Source: Mucor racemosus
Lineage: Eukaryota > Mucoromycota > Mucoromycetes > Mucorales > Mucoraceae
DNA length: 64,000 nt
Reading direction: 5' to 3'
Assembly: GCA_027405735.1 (NCBI GenBank)
Contig: JAPEHQ010000003.1
Coordinates: 372,001-436,000, forward strand
Part shown: piece by piece, positions 10,595 through 21,375 of the stretch
Position numbering within the stretch: position 1 is the first letter of the stretch
How the letters are laid out: each line of letters starts with the position of its first letter
Notes under the pieces: generated by a model
Seen by the model: only the letters and a program-made list of their open reading frames with translations
Told to the model about the DNA's origin: nothing
The model's database searches: none
Position numbers and translations under genes: made by a program

Positions 10595-13591
10595 ATGAAT
10601 TCCTCATATTATGCTACCTATTCCTAAATTTATTTTATATCACGAAAGACTCACAAACACTGCTTTTTCCTTGAAAACTGGGTCCAACTTTTTATCCCTG
10701 CTCTACTTTTTTTTTCACTGAATAATACCAAGAAAAAATTATATGCCAATGTGCCTGAGATGTTCAACTTTAATCTAAAAACAAGTATCCAAAAATATCC
10801 TATTTTTTGCAGTTGGTATTAATTTTTCAATGCTAATGTTTCAGATTTTTAGAGGTATTTCGCTGCTAGAAATTAAAAACTTTGAGGCTTCATATCTCTG
10901 CAAAAACATAAGCTATTCCAGCAATCTTTATTAATAAAACTTACTTGTTTTAAAGCGCTATATAACATATTTTAGTATAAAAAAATTCTGGGCACTTTTA
11001 TTTTTTTTCATTTTTTTATATCTTTTGTAGTAGATTTCAAAATATCCGTTAAATTAACCAACATTTTTTTTACATCCATATCATCAATCTCGTTGAGCTC
11101 TCTCGTACCCAATTTAGTTTGTTTCAAAATATTAATTTTTCGTGGAGATATCCTCAAAAATGTGTACAAAGAGATACTCTCATTCCTAACCTCAATTTTC
11201 CCCTTGTATACCCTTATCCCAAATTCTGAATTTGAAAAAAAATTGACAAAAATTACATTTTCTCTATGAAAAATGCACTTAGAATGTTCAGTAATGGCTC
11301 AATCAATAGATAGTTTGTTTATTCATCATTTTCATTACTAATATTTGAAATATACTTATAAAAAGTGATGTGTATCTTCAAAAAACCTTCAAAACTTCAA
11401 TTGCATTTTGCGCACAATTTAATATGGAATGTTTGTCTAATTTTTATTTAGGTAAATACAGAATTCAAAACTGTACAAAAACTATTTAATACACTAGATG
11501 GACTTATTTTGCGGTTCATGAGCATTTAAACAATTTTGTATTTTGGATGATTTTTCGATCGTTTTTTGCAAATCAAATTTTGAGCTCAGTTGGAACAGAC
11601 TGTAGGCTGTAATGTAAATTATTATTTTGATTTTCTCTATCAAAATTCAATAGTTTTCGTTGGAATAAAAAATACAGAGTAGCTTACAACTGGATCTATC
11701 TTATGAATACAAAAAACTAATATCTCAATTATGGAGTTTAAATTGTACCATCAATTTTAAATCAATTTCAAGTGAATGCTAGGGCGATATTAGGCTAACG
11801 TTATGTCAATACACTAACATTTTGGTATTAACCCTTTTATTTTGGGACAGATACCAATAGCCATGAAGCGAAGGTATATTTCTTTTTAAAATTTGAGAGA
11901 AATAAGCTCAATATTAGGTGAGAAAATTCGAAACCTTTCTGAGAACTATCTAAAACCTATTTTTCACAACCGTAAAAACCCAACAACAAAAGACCCTAAC
12001 TCGATGAATTTTGAACTTAATAATTTCCAATTTTACATGATAGTAAGTACACATGTTTGACAAAATTTTCTCGAATGGCAACTTCAACAGGCTACTGTGT
12101 GTTGAGAAAATCATCGGCAAAGCACGCCTATAATCTGCTGCTGCACATTTTTATTCAAACCAATGTGAAATTTGTTCTCAATAAATAGGAATACAAATAA
12201 GCCCTAATTCCACAGGAAGAAGATAGCATTACTGTGTATCTGCTGATAAATAAATGCTACAATTTTCAGCTCCCATAGGTTATAGGTTATTGGTTATTGT
12301 GCATTCTGTAAAAAAAAAAATTTTAAAAAAAACAAGTTTATTACCTGCTATTTACATTTACTAATAAGGGTAGTAAGCAGACTCGTTCTCGATGAATTAT
12401 TATAGGTTGAAATGAGCTCCCATTGCAATGAATGTATACCTTAGGCATTGTTAATTTGATATAAATTGGTTACATTATGCTACCTGTTTCCAAATTTACA
12501 TTATAGCACATAAAAGACTTGGAAAACACGTAAAATACACACTTTTTTCTTAAAAACTGGGTCTCACTTTTTATCCCTGCTCTACTTTTTTTTTCACTAA
12601 ATAACACCAAGAAAAAATTATATGCCAATGTACCTGAGATAGTCAACTTTAATCTAAAAACAAGTATCCGGAAATATCCTATTTTTTGTAGTTGGTATTA
12701 ATTTTTTAATGCTAATGTTTCAGATTTTCACAGGTATTTCGCTGCTAAAAATCAAAAACTTTGAGGCTTCATATTTCTACAAAAAATTAAGTTATGCTAT
12801 TACGTTTTAATAATAAAAATTGTTTGTTTTAAAGCGCTCTATAACATATTTCAGTATGAGCAAATTTTGAGCACTTTTATTTTTTTTCATTTTTTTTTTG
12901 ATATTTCTGTAGTAGATTTCAAAATATCCGTTAAATTAAACAACATTTTTTTTACGTTCATATCATCAATCTCGTTGAGCTCTTTCGGACCCAATTTAGT
13001 TTCTTTCAAAATATTAATTTTTCATGGAGGTATCCTCAAAAATGTGTACAAAGAGATACTCTCATTCCTAACCTCAATTTTCCCCTTGTATACCCTTATC
13101 CCAAATTCTGAATTTGAAAAAAAATTGACAAAAATCTCGTTTCCTCTACGAAAAATGCAGTTAAAATGTTCAGCAATGGCTCAATCGATAGACAATTTCT
13201 TTGTGCATAACTTCCATTACTCATATCTGAAATATACTTATAAAAAGTGATGTGTATCTTCAAAAAACTTCCAAAATTTCAATCGCATTTTACACAAAAT
13301 TTAATGTGAAACATTTATTCAAATTTTATTTAGATAGATGCAGGATTCAAAACTGTACAAAGACTATTTAATTTGCTAAGCCGACTTATTTTGCAGTTCA
13401 TGAGCATTTAAACAAATTTGTTTTTTTCGTCATTTTTTGTTCGTTTTGGAAAATTGGTTTTGGAACTCAGTTACTATGGGATTCAAGCTGTGGCATAAAC
13501 TATTATTTTGATTATTTCGACGAAAAATCAATCTTTTTCGCTAATACAAAAAATGCAGAGTAGCTTTCAGTTGGATCTATATTGTGAATAC
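10595..13591 (-). repeat. R1 tandem array I (two units)
   Basis: Two head-to-tail R1 units, the first at about 10595-12473 and the second from 12474, a period of about 1866 bp measured from the shared ATTATGCTAC word at 10608 and 12474. The relic frame lies on the minus strand. Unit 1 is of a sequence type (X) with ATTACATTTTCTCTATG near 11252. Unit 2 is of type Y with ATCTCGTTTCCTCTACG near 13134. The second unit is interrupted at 13592 by a solo LTR flanked by AATAC. Confidence 0.85.
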
Positions 13592-13811
13592 TGTTATGTC
13601 AATACTCATCATAGGTCTCACATCCAAGGTCACAGTCTATAATTAGTGTTACAGTAAATCAATGTGGATCATTGATTTACATCATATTCTTAGATAGTAA
13701 AACCCTAGTAATAGTTATAATTAATGTATATAAATACATCCAAAGGATGTATTGTTAATAAAAGTGTAATATTCTGGCAAGATTATTTATATAGACTCTT
13801 TTGACATTTCA
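13592..13811 (+). mobile_element. Solo LTR, family B, copy 1
   Basis: A 220-bp element beginning TGTTATGTCAATA and ending TTTTGACATTTCA. It is flanked by perfect 5-bp target duplications AATAC (13587-13591 and 13812-13816). A TATATAAATA promoter-like element near 13725 sets the orientation. A second copy lies at 54928-55173. No internal region is attached, so this is a solo LTR. It sits inside R1 array I and is therefore younger than that repeat. Confidence 0.85.
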
Positions 13812-13816
13812 AATAC

Positions 13817-14269
13817 AACTGTAGTAAATTACATATTATACAAAGTTTGTTTAGTAAACAAGTTGACCTTAGATAACGTCTGAGATCTAGTAATTTTAAA
13901 ATCGCAAAAACATTAAACTGTCAAATTGTACCACTGGCACTTTCAAACTAGGAACTAAATCATGAAGATCTTGCTTTAAGATCTTACTACTATACTACTG
14001 TATTATTAATATAATTAGAAAATAATATACAGTATATATTAGCATTGCTGTCGAGCCAGATTTTGCCTGCCAAATTTACTAGTACAAGCTTGGCTCGAGA
14101 ACATCCCTAGTATATATCACAAAGGCTGTGGTGATTCATAAACCTTTGTTTTACATTTAACATCCTTAGTAAACTTAGAAGTGTTATAATTGTATTTTGT
14201 TGTTGTTGCTTTTTTTTAATAGGTTTTTTTACCGCAACAGCACATTAACACCTCGATTTTGGTGCTTGA
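13817..14269. other. AT-rich spacer containing a 52-bp inverted-repeat element
   Basis: No gene is seen. The 52-bp hairpin element at 14049-14100 is listed separately. The rest is AT-rich sequence between two solo LTRs. Confidence 0.4.
14049..14100. repeat. 52-bp terminal-inverted-repeat element, copy 1
   Basis: The element starts TGTCGAGCC and ends GGCTCGAGA. The 9-bp ends are inverted repeats with one mismatch. A second 52-bp copy with perfect 9-bp ends is at 37824-37875. The two copies have the same length and are similar throughout, in unrelated flanks, so this is a mobile or propagated hairpin unit. Confidence 0.65.
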
Positions 14270-14809
14270 TGTTGTATGCCACCTAGTATCATACGTTATC
14301 ATCTTCTATAGTATCAAGTATCAATGCACCTTACAATCTATTGGTTACGGCATTTATTGAAGTGCAAAGTCTTGATATCGGCTATAAGAAACTCTTAGCG
14401 TACTAATTTTAATCCTGTAATTACCAAGAACGCTTGGACCTCAATTATGACACCATATTATTTTATCCCAGTGGTTAATCAATCAAGTAACTATCAAATC
14501 AACATCCAAGCTCATTTAGCGCAGCATTGAAACAAGGCAACTCACAAGCTCTGCAAGCACGGTTAAATTATGATTGATCCATTTCAATCCATAGATTACT
14601 ATCAAACAGATCTAATAATGGTTCAATAGTGCCTTAAATTACATCTCAGGATCTTACTGTTAAATCAATATAAAAGGCCATACTTTTATATCTAAATAAT
14701 CGATATCTTGTTTTTATTATACTGTTGAAGAAGTGATTCATTACTCATTCTTTTTTAATTGTTGTATTCTTTTTTAAGTATTATTTATCAAACCTAAAAA
14801 TATACGACA
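14270..14809 (+). mobile_element. Solo LTR, family A, copy 1 (intact)
   Basis: A 540-bp unit from TGTTGTATGCC to ATATACGACA, with a TATAAAAGG promoter-like site near 14671. It is closely similar to the interrupted copy at 20589-21033 plus 32757-32839 (528 bp before interruption) and supplies the empty site for the chromovirus insertion (here TTATTATACTGTTGAAG). I find no target duplication for this copy, so it may be old or one end of a decayed element. Confidence 0.7.
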
Positions 14810-15437
14810 CCCCATCTAAAAACTTTCTGGAAACTATCTAAATTGTCTTCATTATAGCTGAAAGACAAATTAATAAGATCATCGTTTTTATTCACAGCAG
14901 GAGGATCAATAGTGAATTTATTCAATAGTGCTACAAAAACGTAATTATAAAAAAGCGATGGGAAATACAATTATAACGCTTCTAAGTTTATTAAAGGTAT
15001 AAAGTAAAGCAACGATTCATCTACTCGATGGATCGTTGTGGTATTTATATTAAATGTCTAATTCAAATTACTAATGCAGTAATTTGATCTTCTTGGTTTT
15101 AAAGCTGATGGGAAAAGGGATCAGCAATTACTAATTCAGGTTATACAATTATCTATAATTGTTGTTTGTGATTTTAAATTATAGTTAAGTTTCTATATTT
15201 CATGATCTTGGTTCTCACACCAGATTCATGTTATTCATTACTAATTCAATTTGATGTGTGAAAGACTGCCAGTAGTTCACATCAAATAGCATGTTTAATA
15301 ATTGAGTATTACGATGATTATTGTCAACATTACGGTTATAATTTATGATTATAATGAGGTCACTTCTGTTTCCAGTTGTTTCGAATGCTGTTTTTCAGGC
15401 TGCTAAATGGCATTATCAGGCTTTGGTGCAACATTCA
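14810..15437. other. AT-rich spacer between LTR-A and gag relic
   Basis: No gene is seen. The sequence could include the decayed 3' part of the gag-only element on its right, but no matching LTR was found. Confidence 0.3.
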
Positions 15438-16399
15438 TCAATAGCGTGACGCTTGCGTTTGCATTATCCACAAAAAAGAGAATGTTTTAAAACGGATAAA
15501 TCTAACGTATCTTCTACAATTGTAGAAGCAAAAGAGGACGAGACAGAATAGACGACATAATTCATCATCAAATGTAGCTTTAAATTCAGCATCCAACGAT
15601 ACCAGGCGAGACCCACGAACTTCAGCATATAATGCTGGTTTAAGATTGCGTACAAAGTGATCTATTGCTTCAGGTTCTGCAATGTCAGTAGATTCCAAAA
15701 GGATATCTTGCATTTTATGCACATATTCTTGAACCGAACCATTTCCTTGTCTAAGAACTGCAAAGCAATCACACGCGGTCTGGTTTGCAAAAAGAGGCTT
15801 GAGCTCCCTGTTGAGGGTTTGTTTGAATTCAACCCAATCAGTAGGACATGTATGCAGGCGGGGTAACCTGTTCCACCATATAATGGCAAGACCATCAAGA
15901 TAATGTACTGTTGTTGTAACCCAGTTACTAGGGTCCACCTGGTAATGCTCTAAGTACCTTTTCATGGAGAGGAATCAGGCATCAATGAGGGCAATATCTC
16001 TTTCACCAGAGAATTTCGCAGGTTCAGCAACCTTGATGGCTTGTTTTCTTGGTGCCGATAATTGCTTTTGTTGATTTTGTATTAAAGATTGCAAAATTAA
16101 AAGTAATTCAGGGTTGGAACCCATTTTAAAGATTTTGTATTTTTGGTATTCTATATACTGTATGTTTTGTCGGCTAGTTGCTTTATTTTTTCTTTGTTGA
16201 ATGCGAAGTAATGTTTGTTTTTAATGAGGTATTTGATTTTTATAACACTAGTAAAATGTATGACTTTGGATGGAAGGTTGTTACAAAAGTTTAGAAAATT
16301 TGGATGATGTTCAACGCTTGTGTGATGTTTTGAATTGTATTGAATAGATTGAAGCCAGTTGTATTTTTCTTGATGTTCTGGCGTATTATAGTTCATCAA
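15438..16399 (-). pseudogene. Gag pseudogene (Ty3-like retrotransposon gag)
   Basis: The two pieces together align end to end with the 311-residue Gag at 17538-18473: the N-terminal MMN..YNWLQS part and the core with AIIWWNRL, EFKQTLNRELKPLF and FVRNLKPALYAEVRG. The central core matches the retrotransposon gag (capsid) domain by pattern. A frameshift near 16140 and a TGA at about 15975 inactivate it. As in its relative, no protease or reverse transcriptase follows. Confidence 0.75.
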
Positions 16400-16605
16400 T
16401 TAAGGAATAGATTTTTTTTTGTTTTACAAAAGTAATATGTACAGCTAAATGTATTATCTTTTAGCTGCGGCTACCAATTGTCGTAATAATAATAATGCAA
16501 TGAGACAAATACAGCTATAAGTTAAAAGACAATGTTTATTAAGTTTGACATTTAAGATCTAATATTTATACTATTATTATTGTGTTGTTACAATTGAGAT
16601 TGTAG
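15438..16605 (-). mobile_element. Decayed gag-only LTR element (family C, old copy)
   Basis: Minus-strand relic related to the intact element at 17413-18667. From right to left are a decayed LTR beginning TGTCGTAATAATAA at 16479, a primer-binding-like TGGTAGCCGCAGC at 16476 downward, a gag N-terminal frame (16399-16151) and the gag core (15965-15438). A frameshift separates the two frames, and a Trp codon just upstream of the second is now TGA. The left-hand LTR could not be found. Confidence 0.75.
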
Positions 16606-17412
16606 TAAAATGAATATAAAATAAAAAATAAGAGAATAGAGTATAGCCAAGGTAGTTATATCTTCTATTAAATGAGCAACAGGTTTTAAGTTGTTGTCCA
16701 ACTATAATAAATGTTTTATACAAATATATAAAACGAAATGAATAAAGAAAAATAAGAAATGTACAATAAAATATATATAAAATAGTTCAAGGGATCTTAT
16801 AAAATAGTAAATGTAAATTAAAGAATATCAAAAATGATATGAATAGTATTTAATCAAAATATAGGTAAGAAATAAGATATTTTTATTGATTGTTCTGTTT
16901 AAATGTTGTTATTTATACTAATGTTTGTCTGTTAGAACATCCTTGATGTTGATAATGTTATCTGAATTTGATAATAAAATGTCTTTACTGACATATGAAG
17001 AAAAAGTTGAGTTTGCAGATTGTAACAATATGAGATGTGGCTACATCCGTATATTTCCATGAATATGTGTTGATTTATAATCACTGAGTAAAGATTTGGA
17101 AAGATTAGGTAAAGATTTCAGATATTGATCCTGTCAATATTCCGTTATGTTGTATTTATGGTAATTGAATCTGTTGTTCTTTTTGTATGAGTTGTAAAAT
17201 AATACAATGGGAGGTTAAATCAATAGTATATAAGGTTTGGTGAATTTCGTGTATGATTTGTGTTACTTCTGAACTAGAATCTGGAAGTATAATATAATTT
17301 TTGGGGAGCAAGATTGTTTGTTTATTTTTGACTGATAGTAATTTATTTTAAGAAAAAAAGAAGAGTTGCTGTTCGATTTGCAACAGTGTAACAAAAGAGT
17401 TAAAACTTCTAC
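16606..17412. other. AT-rich DNA with LTR-C fragments
   Basis: No gene is seen. The right end (about 17385-17412, GTGTAACAAAAGAG...) matches the distal end of the family C LTR. It continues at 18668 on the other side of the inserted gag-only element, so it is an older LTR end used as insertion target. Confidence 0.5.
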
Positions 17413-17545
17413 TGTCGTGATAATTATAAATGTAATTAGATAATTTAGATATAAGTCAAAAGACATCCTTTATTAAGTTTGACATTTGAATCTGCTATTT
17501 ATACTATTTTGAGTTGTGTAACAAAAGATCTAAATTGCTACGACA
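17413..17545 (-). repeat. 3' LTR of gag-only element
   Basis: 133 bp. It matches the partner LTR at the same positions across the whole length; the one difference noticed is AAGTCAAAAG here against AAGTTAAAAG in the partner. The ends are short inverted repeats (TGTCGT/ACGACA). Confidence 0.85.
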
Positions 17546-18473
17546 ATATCCCCTTCCCAGAAAATTGATTAATTTTTGAAAAATATAAGCTACTACAGAA
17601 GAGAGAAAAATAAGTAAAGCAAATTTCTTCATCAAAGGCTGCTTTAAAAGCTGCGTCTAATGAAGCAGGACGAGCACCACGCACTTTGGCAAATAAAGCC
17701 GGTTTCAAGTTTCGGACGAAGTGGTCAATTGCTTCCGGTTCCGCAATATCCGTTGCTTCTAATAAAATGTCCTGCATTGCATGCACATAATCTTGGACAG
17801 ATGAGGTACCTTGTTTTGATACTGCAAAACGATCTCTGGTAGTTTGATTGACAAATAATGGTTTGAATTCCGAATTTAAAAGCTCTTTGAAATTAGTCCA
17901 ATCATTGGGACATTTGTTTAATGAGTATAAACGATTCCACCATATGATGGCACGGCCATCCAAAAAATGAATACTAGTGGAGACCCAATTGACAGGGTCT
18001 ACCTTGTAATGAACAAGGTATCTTTCCATTGTAAGGAACCAAGCGTCAAGAAGTGCAATATCACGCTGACCAGAAAATTTGCCAGGTTCAGCGATTTTGA
18101 TAATGGACAGAGTGGGAGGACGACTGTTTTGTTGGTTTAATAGTATTGATTGTAGGAGTGATAAGATATCAGCCTTTGAAAAGGCTTCAGGGTCGACGTT
18201 TTCACCCATGTTAAAAATGTGTAGTTGATACGAAGAATATAGATGATTGACAGTTGCAATGATTTTTTCGTTGTCAACTTGGAACGAATTTTGACGATTT
18301 TTGATGTATTTAATTCGAGTGAAATCCGTATACTTGATTGCTTTGTATGCAAATTGTTCGTTGTAAAATTTTATAAAGTTTCTGTGCTTGTCAGAATGAA
18401 GTTTGTTTGATAATATAAATTCGACAGATTTGAGCCACGTGTAATTCTCAAGTAGTCTTTCTGGGTTCATCAA
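17538..18473 (-). CDS. Gag protein of gag-only LTR element
   Basis: A 311-residue frame. Residues about 125-280 form a retrotransposon gag (capsid) domain: FSGQRDIALLDAWF, then AIIWWNRL, FKELLNSEFKPLF, VQDYVHAMQDILL and FVRNLKPALF. No zinc knuckle follows. The last 10 codons run through the polypurine tract into the LTR, so the C-terminus looks clipped. An uninterrupted frame next to a decayed relative suggests recent activity or selection on Gag. It would package element RNA if made. No function beyond Gag is claimed. Confidence 0.8.
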   Translation of the reverse strand: MMNPERLLENYTWLKSVEFILSNKLHSDKHRNFIKFYNEQFAYKAIKYTDFTRIKYIKNRQNSFQVDNEKIIATVNHLYSSYQLHIFNMGENVDPEAFSKADILSLLQSILLNQQNSRPPTLSIIKIAEPGKFSGQRDIALLDAWFLTMERYLVHYKVDPVNWVSTSIHFLDGRAIIWWNRLYSLNKCPNDWTNFKELLNSEFKPLFVNQTTRDRFAVSKQGTSSVQDYVHAMQDILLEATDIAEPEAIDHFVRNLKPALFAKVRGARPASLDAAFKAAFDEEICFTYFSLFCSSLYFSKINQFSGKGILS

Positions 18474-18519
18474 TTAAGGAATCAAAATAATATAAATTGC
18501 AGCTAAAGTTAATCTTTTA

Positions 18520-18532
18520 GCTGCTGCTACCA
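18520..18532 (-). promoter_or_regulatory. Primer-binding site of gag-only element
   Basis: Minus strand TGGTAGCAGCAGC, 2 nt inside the 5' LTR. TGGTAGC is the complement of a GCUACCA tRNA 3' end, as in fungal initiator tRNA-Met priming. The old relative at 16.48 kb keeps TGGTAGCCGCAGC at the same offset. Confidence 0.65.
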
Positions 18533-18534
18533 AT

Positions 18535-18667
18535 TGTCGTGATAATTATAAATGTAATTAGATAATTTAGATATAAGTTAAAAGACATCCTTTATTAAGT
18601 TTGACATTTGAATCTGCTATTTATACTATTTTGAGTTGTGTAACAAAAGATCTAAATTGCTACGACA
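18535..18667 (-). repeat. 5' LTR of gag-only element
   Basis: 133 bp, from TGTCGT to ACGACA on the plus strand. It is followed by CTACGACAC and then another fragment of the same LTR end (about 18676-18718), showing repeated insertion into LTR-C sequence. Confidence 0.85.
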
Positions 18668-18768
18668 CTACGACACACTATTATTATTGTGTAACAAAAG
18701 AATTAAACTTCTACGACAGATGTCAAAAAAAAAAAACTGCAGATATTCGGAATATGCTAAACCAAAAA

Positions 18769-18842
18769 TGATTCTGTCCGGGTTCGAACCGAAGACCTTC
18801 GCCGTGTAAAGGCGACGCGATAACCAACTACGCCACAGAACC
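18769..18842 (-). tRNA. tRNA-Val (anticodon UAC)
   Basis: A 74-nt cloverleaf on the minus strand. The acceptor stem GGTTCTG/CAGAATC (one G-T pair) has discriminator A. The anticodon stem GTCGCC/GGCGA encloses loop TTTACAC, reading UAC. The T loop is GGTTCGAACCC. A run of five T follows the discriminator directly, as expected for RNA polymerase III termination. There is no intron. It appears functional. Confidence 0.93.
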
Positions 18843-20199
18843 ATTTTCTTTTGTTTTGATTATAATTTTATTTTGAAATGCAAAATCATAATTTCGGTAT
18901 TTGAATTATAAGCCAATGGAAAGCCAAACAATTGGTACCTGAACTGAAGTTGAATTGGAATGTTTATCATTGTATTTATATAGCAATTACATTATCCAAA
19001 TCATTAATAAATCGAGCTTTCTTACGTTTTTTAAAGTATTTTTGGAACCTTTACTGTATTGTCATTTAATCGCTGAGATTCTATATCAAGCTAGTAATTC
19101 AAACAAATATCGCTTAAAACACTTGCAGTAATATATCTGATTTTGTCTCGGGATCGTTGTATTACAGCAATAATAATCCAACAAAACATCAAGTTATTTC
19201 ACGAAACAAGCACCGCAAGGTATCACTTTCTGTCAAGTGTCATTTCTAATAAATAGTAATGATGAATACATTATGCGTCCTCACGTGATATATATCACGT
19301 GCATTCCGGCTTGTTCGGTTCGATAGATCTGTTCGGTATTTAGTCATTACTAGTTAGTGTATGAGTATGTAAGCCCATGTTATATACTTCAATGATAAAC
19401 TCAATTTCTTTTAATATAAATCTATTGCTACTACATTTATTAATAGTTGTTCCTTACAGACTAAACATATAAAACATAACTAAAATACTTAATAGCCTTC
19501 TGTTGTTATAGGTACATAACAGTTATGACATTTCTGCTAAAGAATTTTTTCATATAGTTTTAACACCCAAAATATCTGATTGAATTCGAAAATTTTCTAT
19601 TATTAATCTAGATATCCCCACGTATAATTGCTCTAAAATCAATCCTTCCGAGCAAAATATCAACAGCAGCAGCATCTTGCTTGAACCTCCAGAAACGGCT
19701 AATTTCCACACTATCTCCAACTTTTTTCGCTGTGAATTGTTCTCAACAACTAAAAGCAAAAAAAGTGATTTTCTTGAATTATCAAAAAGTATACAAATAA
19801 TAATATAATAAGTCCAATAAATGTAAAGAATTTAAATGATAGATGTTAAATCAACCCATTACATAAATAACAACGTTAATAGTATACCATCTAATAAAGC
19901 AATATCGTCTAGATGATATAGCTTGATAAGGCCGCCAGTAATAAGCGAATATGTATTGAAATCAGAAGAATACTAGAAAATGGAATAATGCTTCTTCTCA
20001 TGCAAATGCCAATAGTAGTGGAATATTTTAGCTGAAAACGGTATAATACGGTGGCAATATGGGTAAAAGGTGAGCGAATAAAAATAGATTCAGGAAAATA
20101 GAAGAGGGCCAGTAGAAAAATATCAAATGTTGAGTAAAATGTTGGAGTGTGTACGTAATATGCGAATTTTATCATGCGCATTTCTTGCGTATTATCTGC
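18843..20199. other. AT-rich region downstream of tRNA-Val gene locus
   Basis: No convincing gene. A short minus-strand frame at 19759-19550 (about 69 residues) has protein-like composition but no recognisable motif. A perfect 20-bp palindrome with two CACGTG boxes lies at 19282-19301. Confidence 0.35.
19282..19301. promoter_or_regulatory. Perfect palindrome with paired CACGTG E-boxes
   Basis: CACGTG, 8 bp of AT alternation, CACGTG: the 20 bp are a perfect inverted repeat. CACGTG is the core bound by fungal bHLH factors of the Cbf1/Pho4 type. No gene start is close enough to assign a target. Confidence 0.4.
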
Positions 20200-20314
20200 A
20201 TATTTAGTGAGAATTCAAGTATCCGTAAATATTCCACTTTTTGGAGTTGATATAACTATTTCAGTACTAATGTTTCAGATTTTCACAGGTATTTCATTGC
20301 TAAAAATCAAAAAC
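20200..20314 (-). repeat. R1 fragment (left part of unit split by nested insertions)
   Basis: From about 20200 the sequence matches the R1 distal block (GTATCCG..., ATGTTTCAGATTTTCACAGG, then AAAAATCAAAAAC at 20302-20314). The R1 unit resumes at 32979 after a second copy of AAAAATCAAAAAC, so 20315-32978 is inserted material. Confidence 0.75.
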
Positions 20315-20390
20315 GCCCTTGGTGGTTGGGTGGAATGGTTAAGACGTGTACTTCCCAAGTGCAAGGCTCGAGTTCAAACCCTGGTGTTCG
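20315..20390 (+). pseudogene. tRNA-Gly(CCC)-like head of the SINE
   Basis: The order of D-arm-like, anticodon-arm and T-arm sequence is tRNA-like with a CCC triplet in the loop position. Several mismatches in the acceptor and T stems rule out a working tRNA. It probably acts, or once acted, as an internal Pol III promoter. Confidence 0.55.
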
Positions 20391-21033
20391 CATGTTGTCT
20401 TTGATAATTTGATGCAGTACTGATGTCCTGTTTGGTGTGTATTTGCCAATCCAACTACTTCCGTATGACGTTCTCGCATATTTGTATCGGCTCTTGGTGC
20501 GCCACCTTATTCTAGTAGATTTCTTTCCCGACTTATTTAATTTATCTTATACCCCAACATTTCCCACTTCAGGTCAACTAATGGAGACTATTGTATTCCA
20601 TCTACTAGTATCATACATTATCACCTTCTACAGTATCAATACATCTTACAATCTATTGACTACGACATGTATTGAAGTGCAAGTCTTGATATCGGACATA
20701 AGAAACTCCTAGCGTATCAAGTTTAATCTAGTAATTACCAAGAACGCTTGGACCTTAATTATGACACGATACTATTTCATCCCAGCGGTTAATCAATCAA
20801 GTAGCTATCAAATCAACATCCAAGCATATTTAGCGCAGCATTGAAACAAGACAACTCACAAGCTCTGCAAGCACGGTTAAATTATGATTGATCCATTTCA
20901 ATCCATAGATTACTATCAAACAGATCTAATGGTTCAATAGTGCCTTAAATTATATCTCAGGATCTCAATGTCAAATCAATATAAAAGACCATACTTTTAA
21001 TCTAAATAAACGATATCTTGTTTTTATTATACA

Positions 21034-21343
21034 TGATCTATCAGAATTACAACATTCGATATATAGAAGATCTCCGACAAATCTAGCAGATCTTATCTAT
21101 CCAGTAACTGGTTCCTGTCACCCAGGAACTAACAATGAAACATAACTTATAGCAATATTACCACTGAAACATAACATGTTATATTCATACACATTAATAA
21201 TAATATCTATTGTCACATCTAATGGATCCCTGTCCATTAGATCTTATCACACAATTCCAATAACTATATAAACCCATATTTAATTCATTCTAATAAACGG
21301 TACTTTTTACGTTGATTTTAATTTATAAAGTCTCGATAAATCA
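21034..21343 (+). repeat. Chromovirus LTR 1
   Basis: 310 bp from TGATCTATCAG to CGATAAATCA. It is preceded by target duplication ATACA. Its start and end are fixed by comparison with LTR 2, LTR 3 and the empty family A LTR. Confidence 0.92.
21265..21271 (+). promoter_or_regulatory. TATA element in chromovirus LTR
   Basis: TATATAA about 110 bp before the Gag-Pol ATG. The transcript would start around 21290-21300, leaving a short R/U5 and only 32 nt between the LTR end and the ATG. Confidence 0.5.
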
Positions 21344-21375
21344 TTTTTTAAAATCTCATTTAATCGTTTATTATT

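Larger units (their letters stand above)
17413..18667 (-). mobile_element. Gag-only LTR retroelement (family C), structurally complete, 1255 bp
   Basis: Two 133-bp LTRs (17413-17545 and 18535-18667) begin TGTCGT and end ACGACA and appear to differ at one position. Between them, on the minus strand, are a primer-binding-like site TGGTAGCAGCAGC starting 2 nt inside the LTR (18532 downward), a single gag frame, and a purine tract GGGAAGGGGATAT abutting the other LTR. A 4-bp duplication CTAC flanks the element (17409-17412 and 18668-18671). No protease, reverse transcriptase, RNase H or integrase is present, so it must be mobilised in trans if it moves. Confidence 0.85.

Noticed and set aside
12867..13250. 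Hydrophobic plus-strand open frame in R1 (also near 34964, 36952, 53396 and, on minus, 55967)
   Set aside because: It is the antisense of the better-conserved R1 relic frame, rich in Phe/Leu from poly-A/T, and copies break it by indels. Treated as a shadow.
14270..16605. One full LTR element using LTR-A as end of the gag relic
   Set aside because: LTR-A reads on the plus strand by its promoter, the gag relic is on the minus strand with its own LTR-C and primer site, so they are different families.
19550..19759. 69-residue minus-strand frame between tRNA-Val and the SINE
   Set aside because: Protein-like composition only; no motif or neighbouring exon could be supported.
20315..20390. Possible functional tRNA-Gly(CCC)
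   Set aside because: The acceptor and T stems carry several mismatches, and the unit sits at the head of a retroposon with flanking direct repeats.
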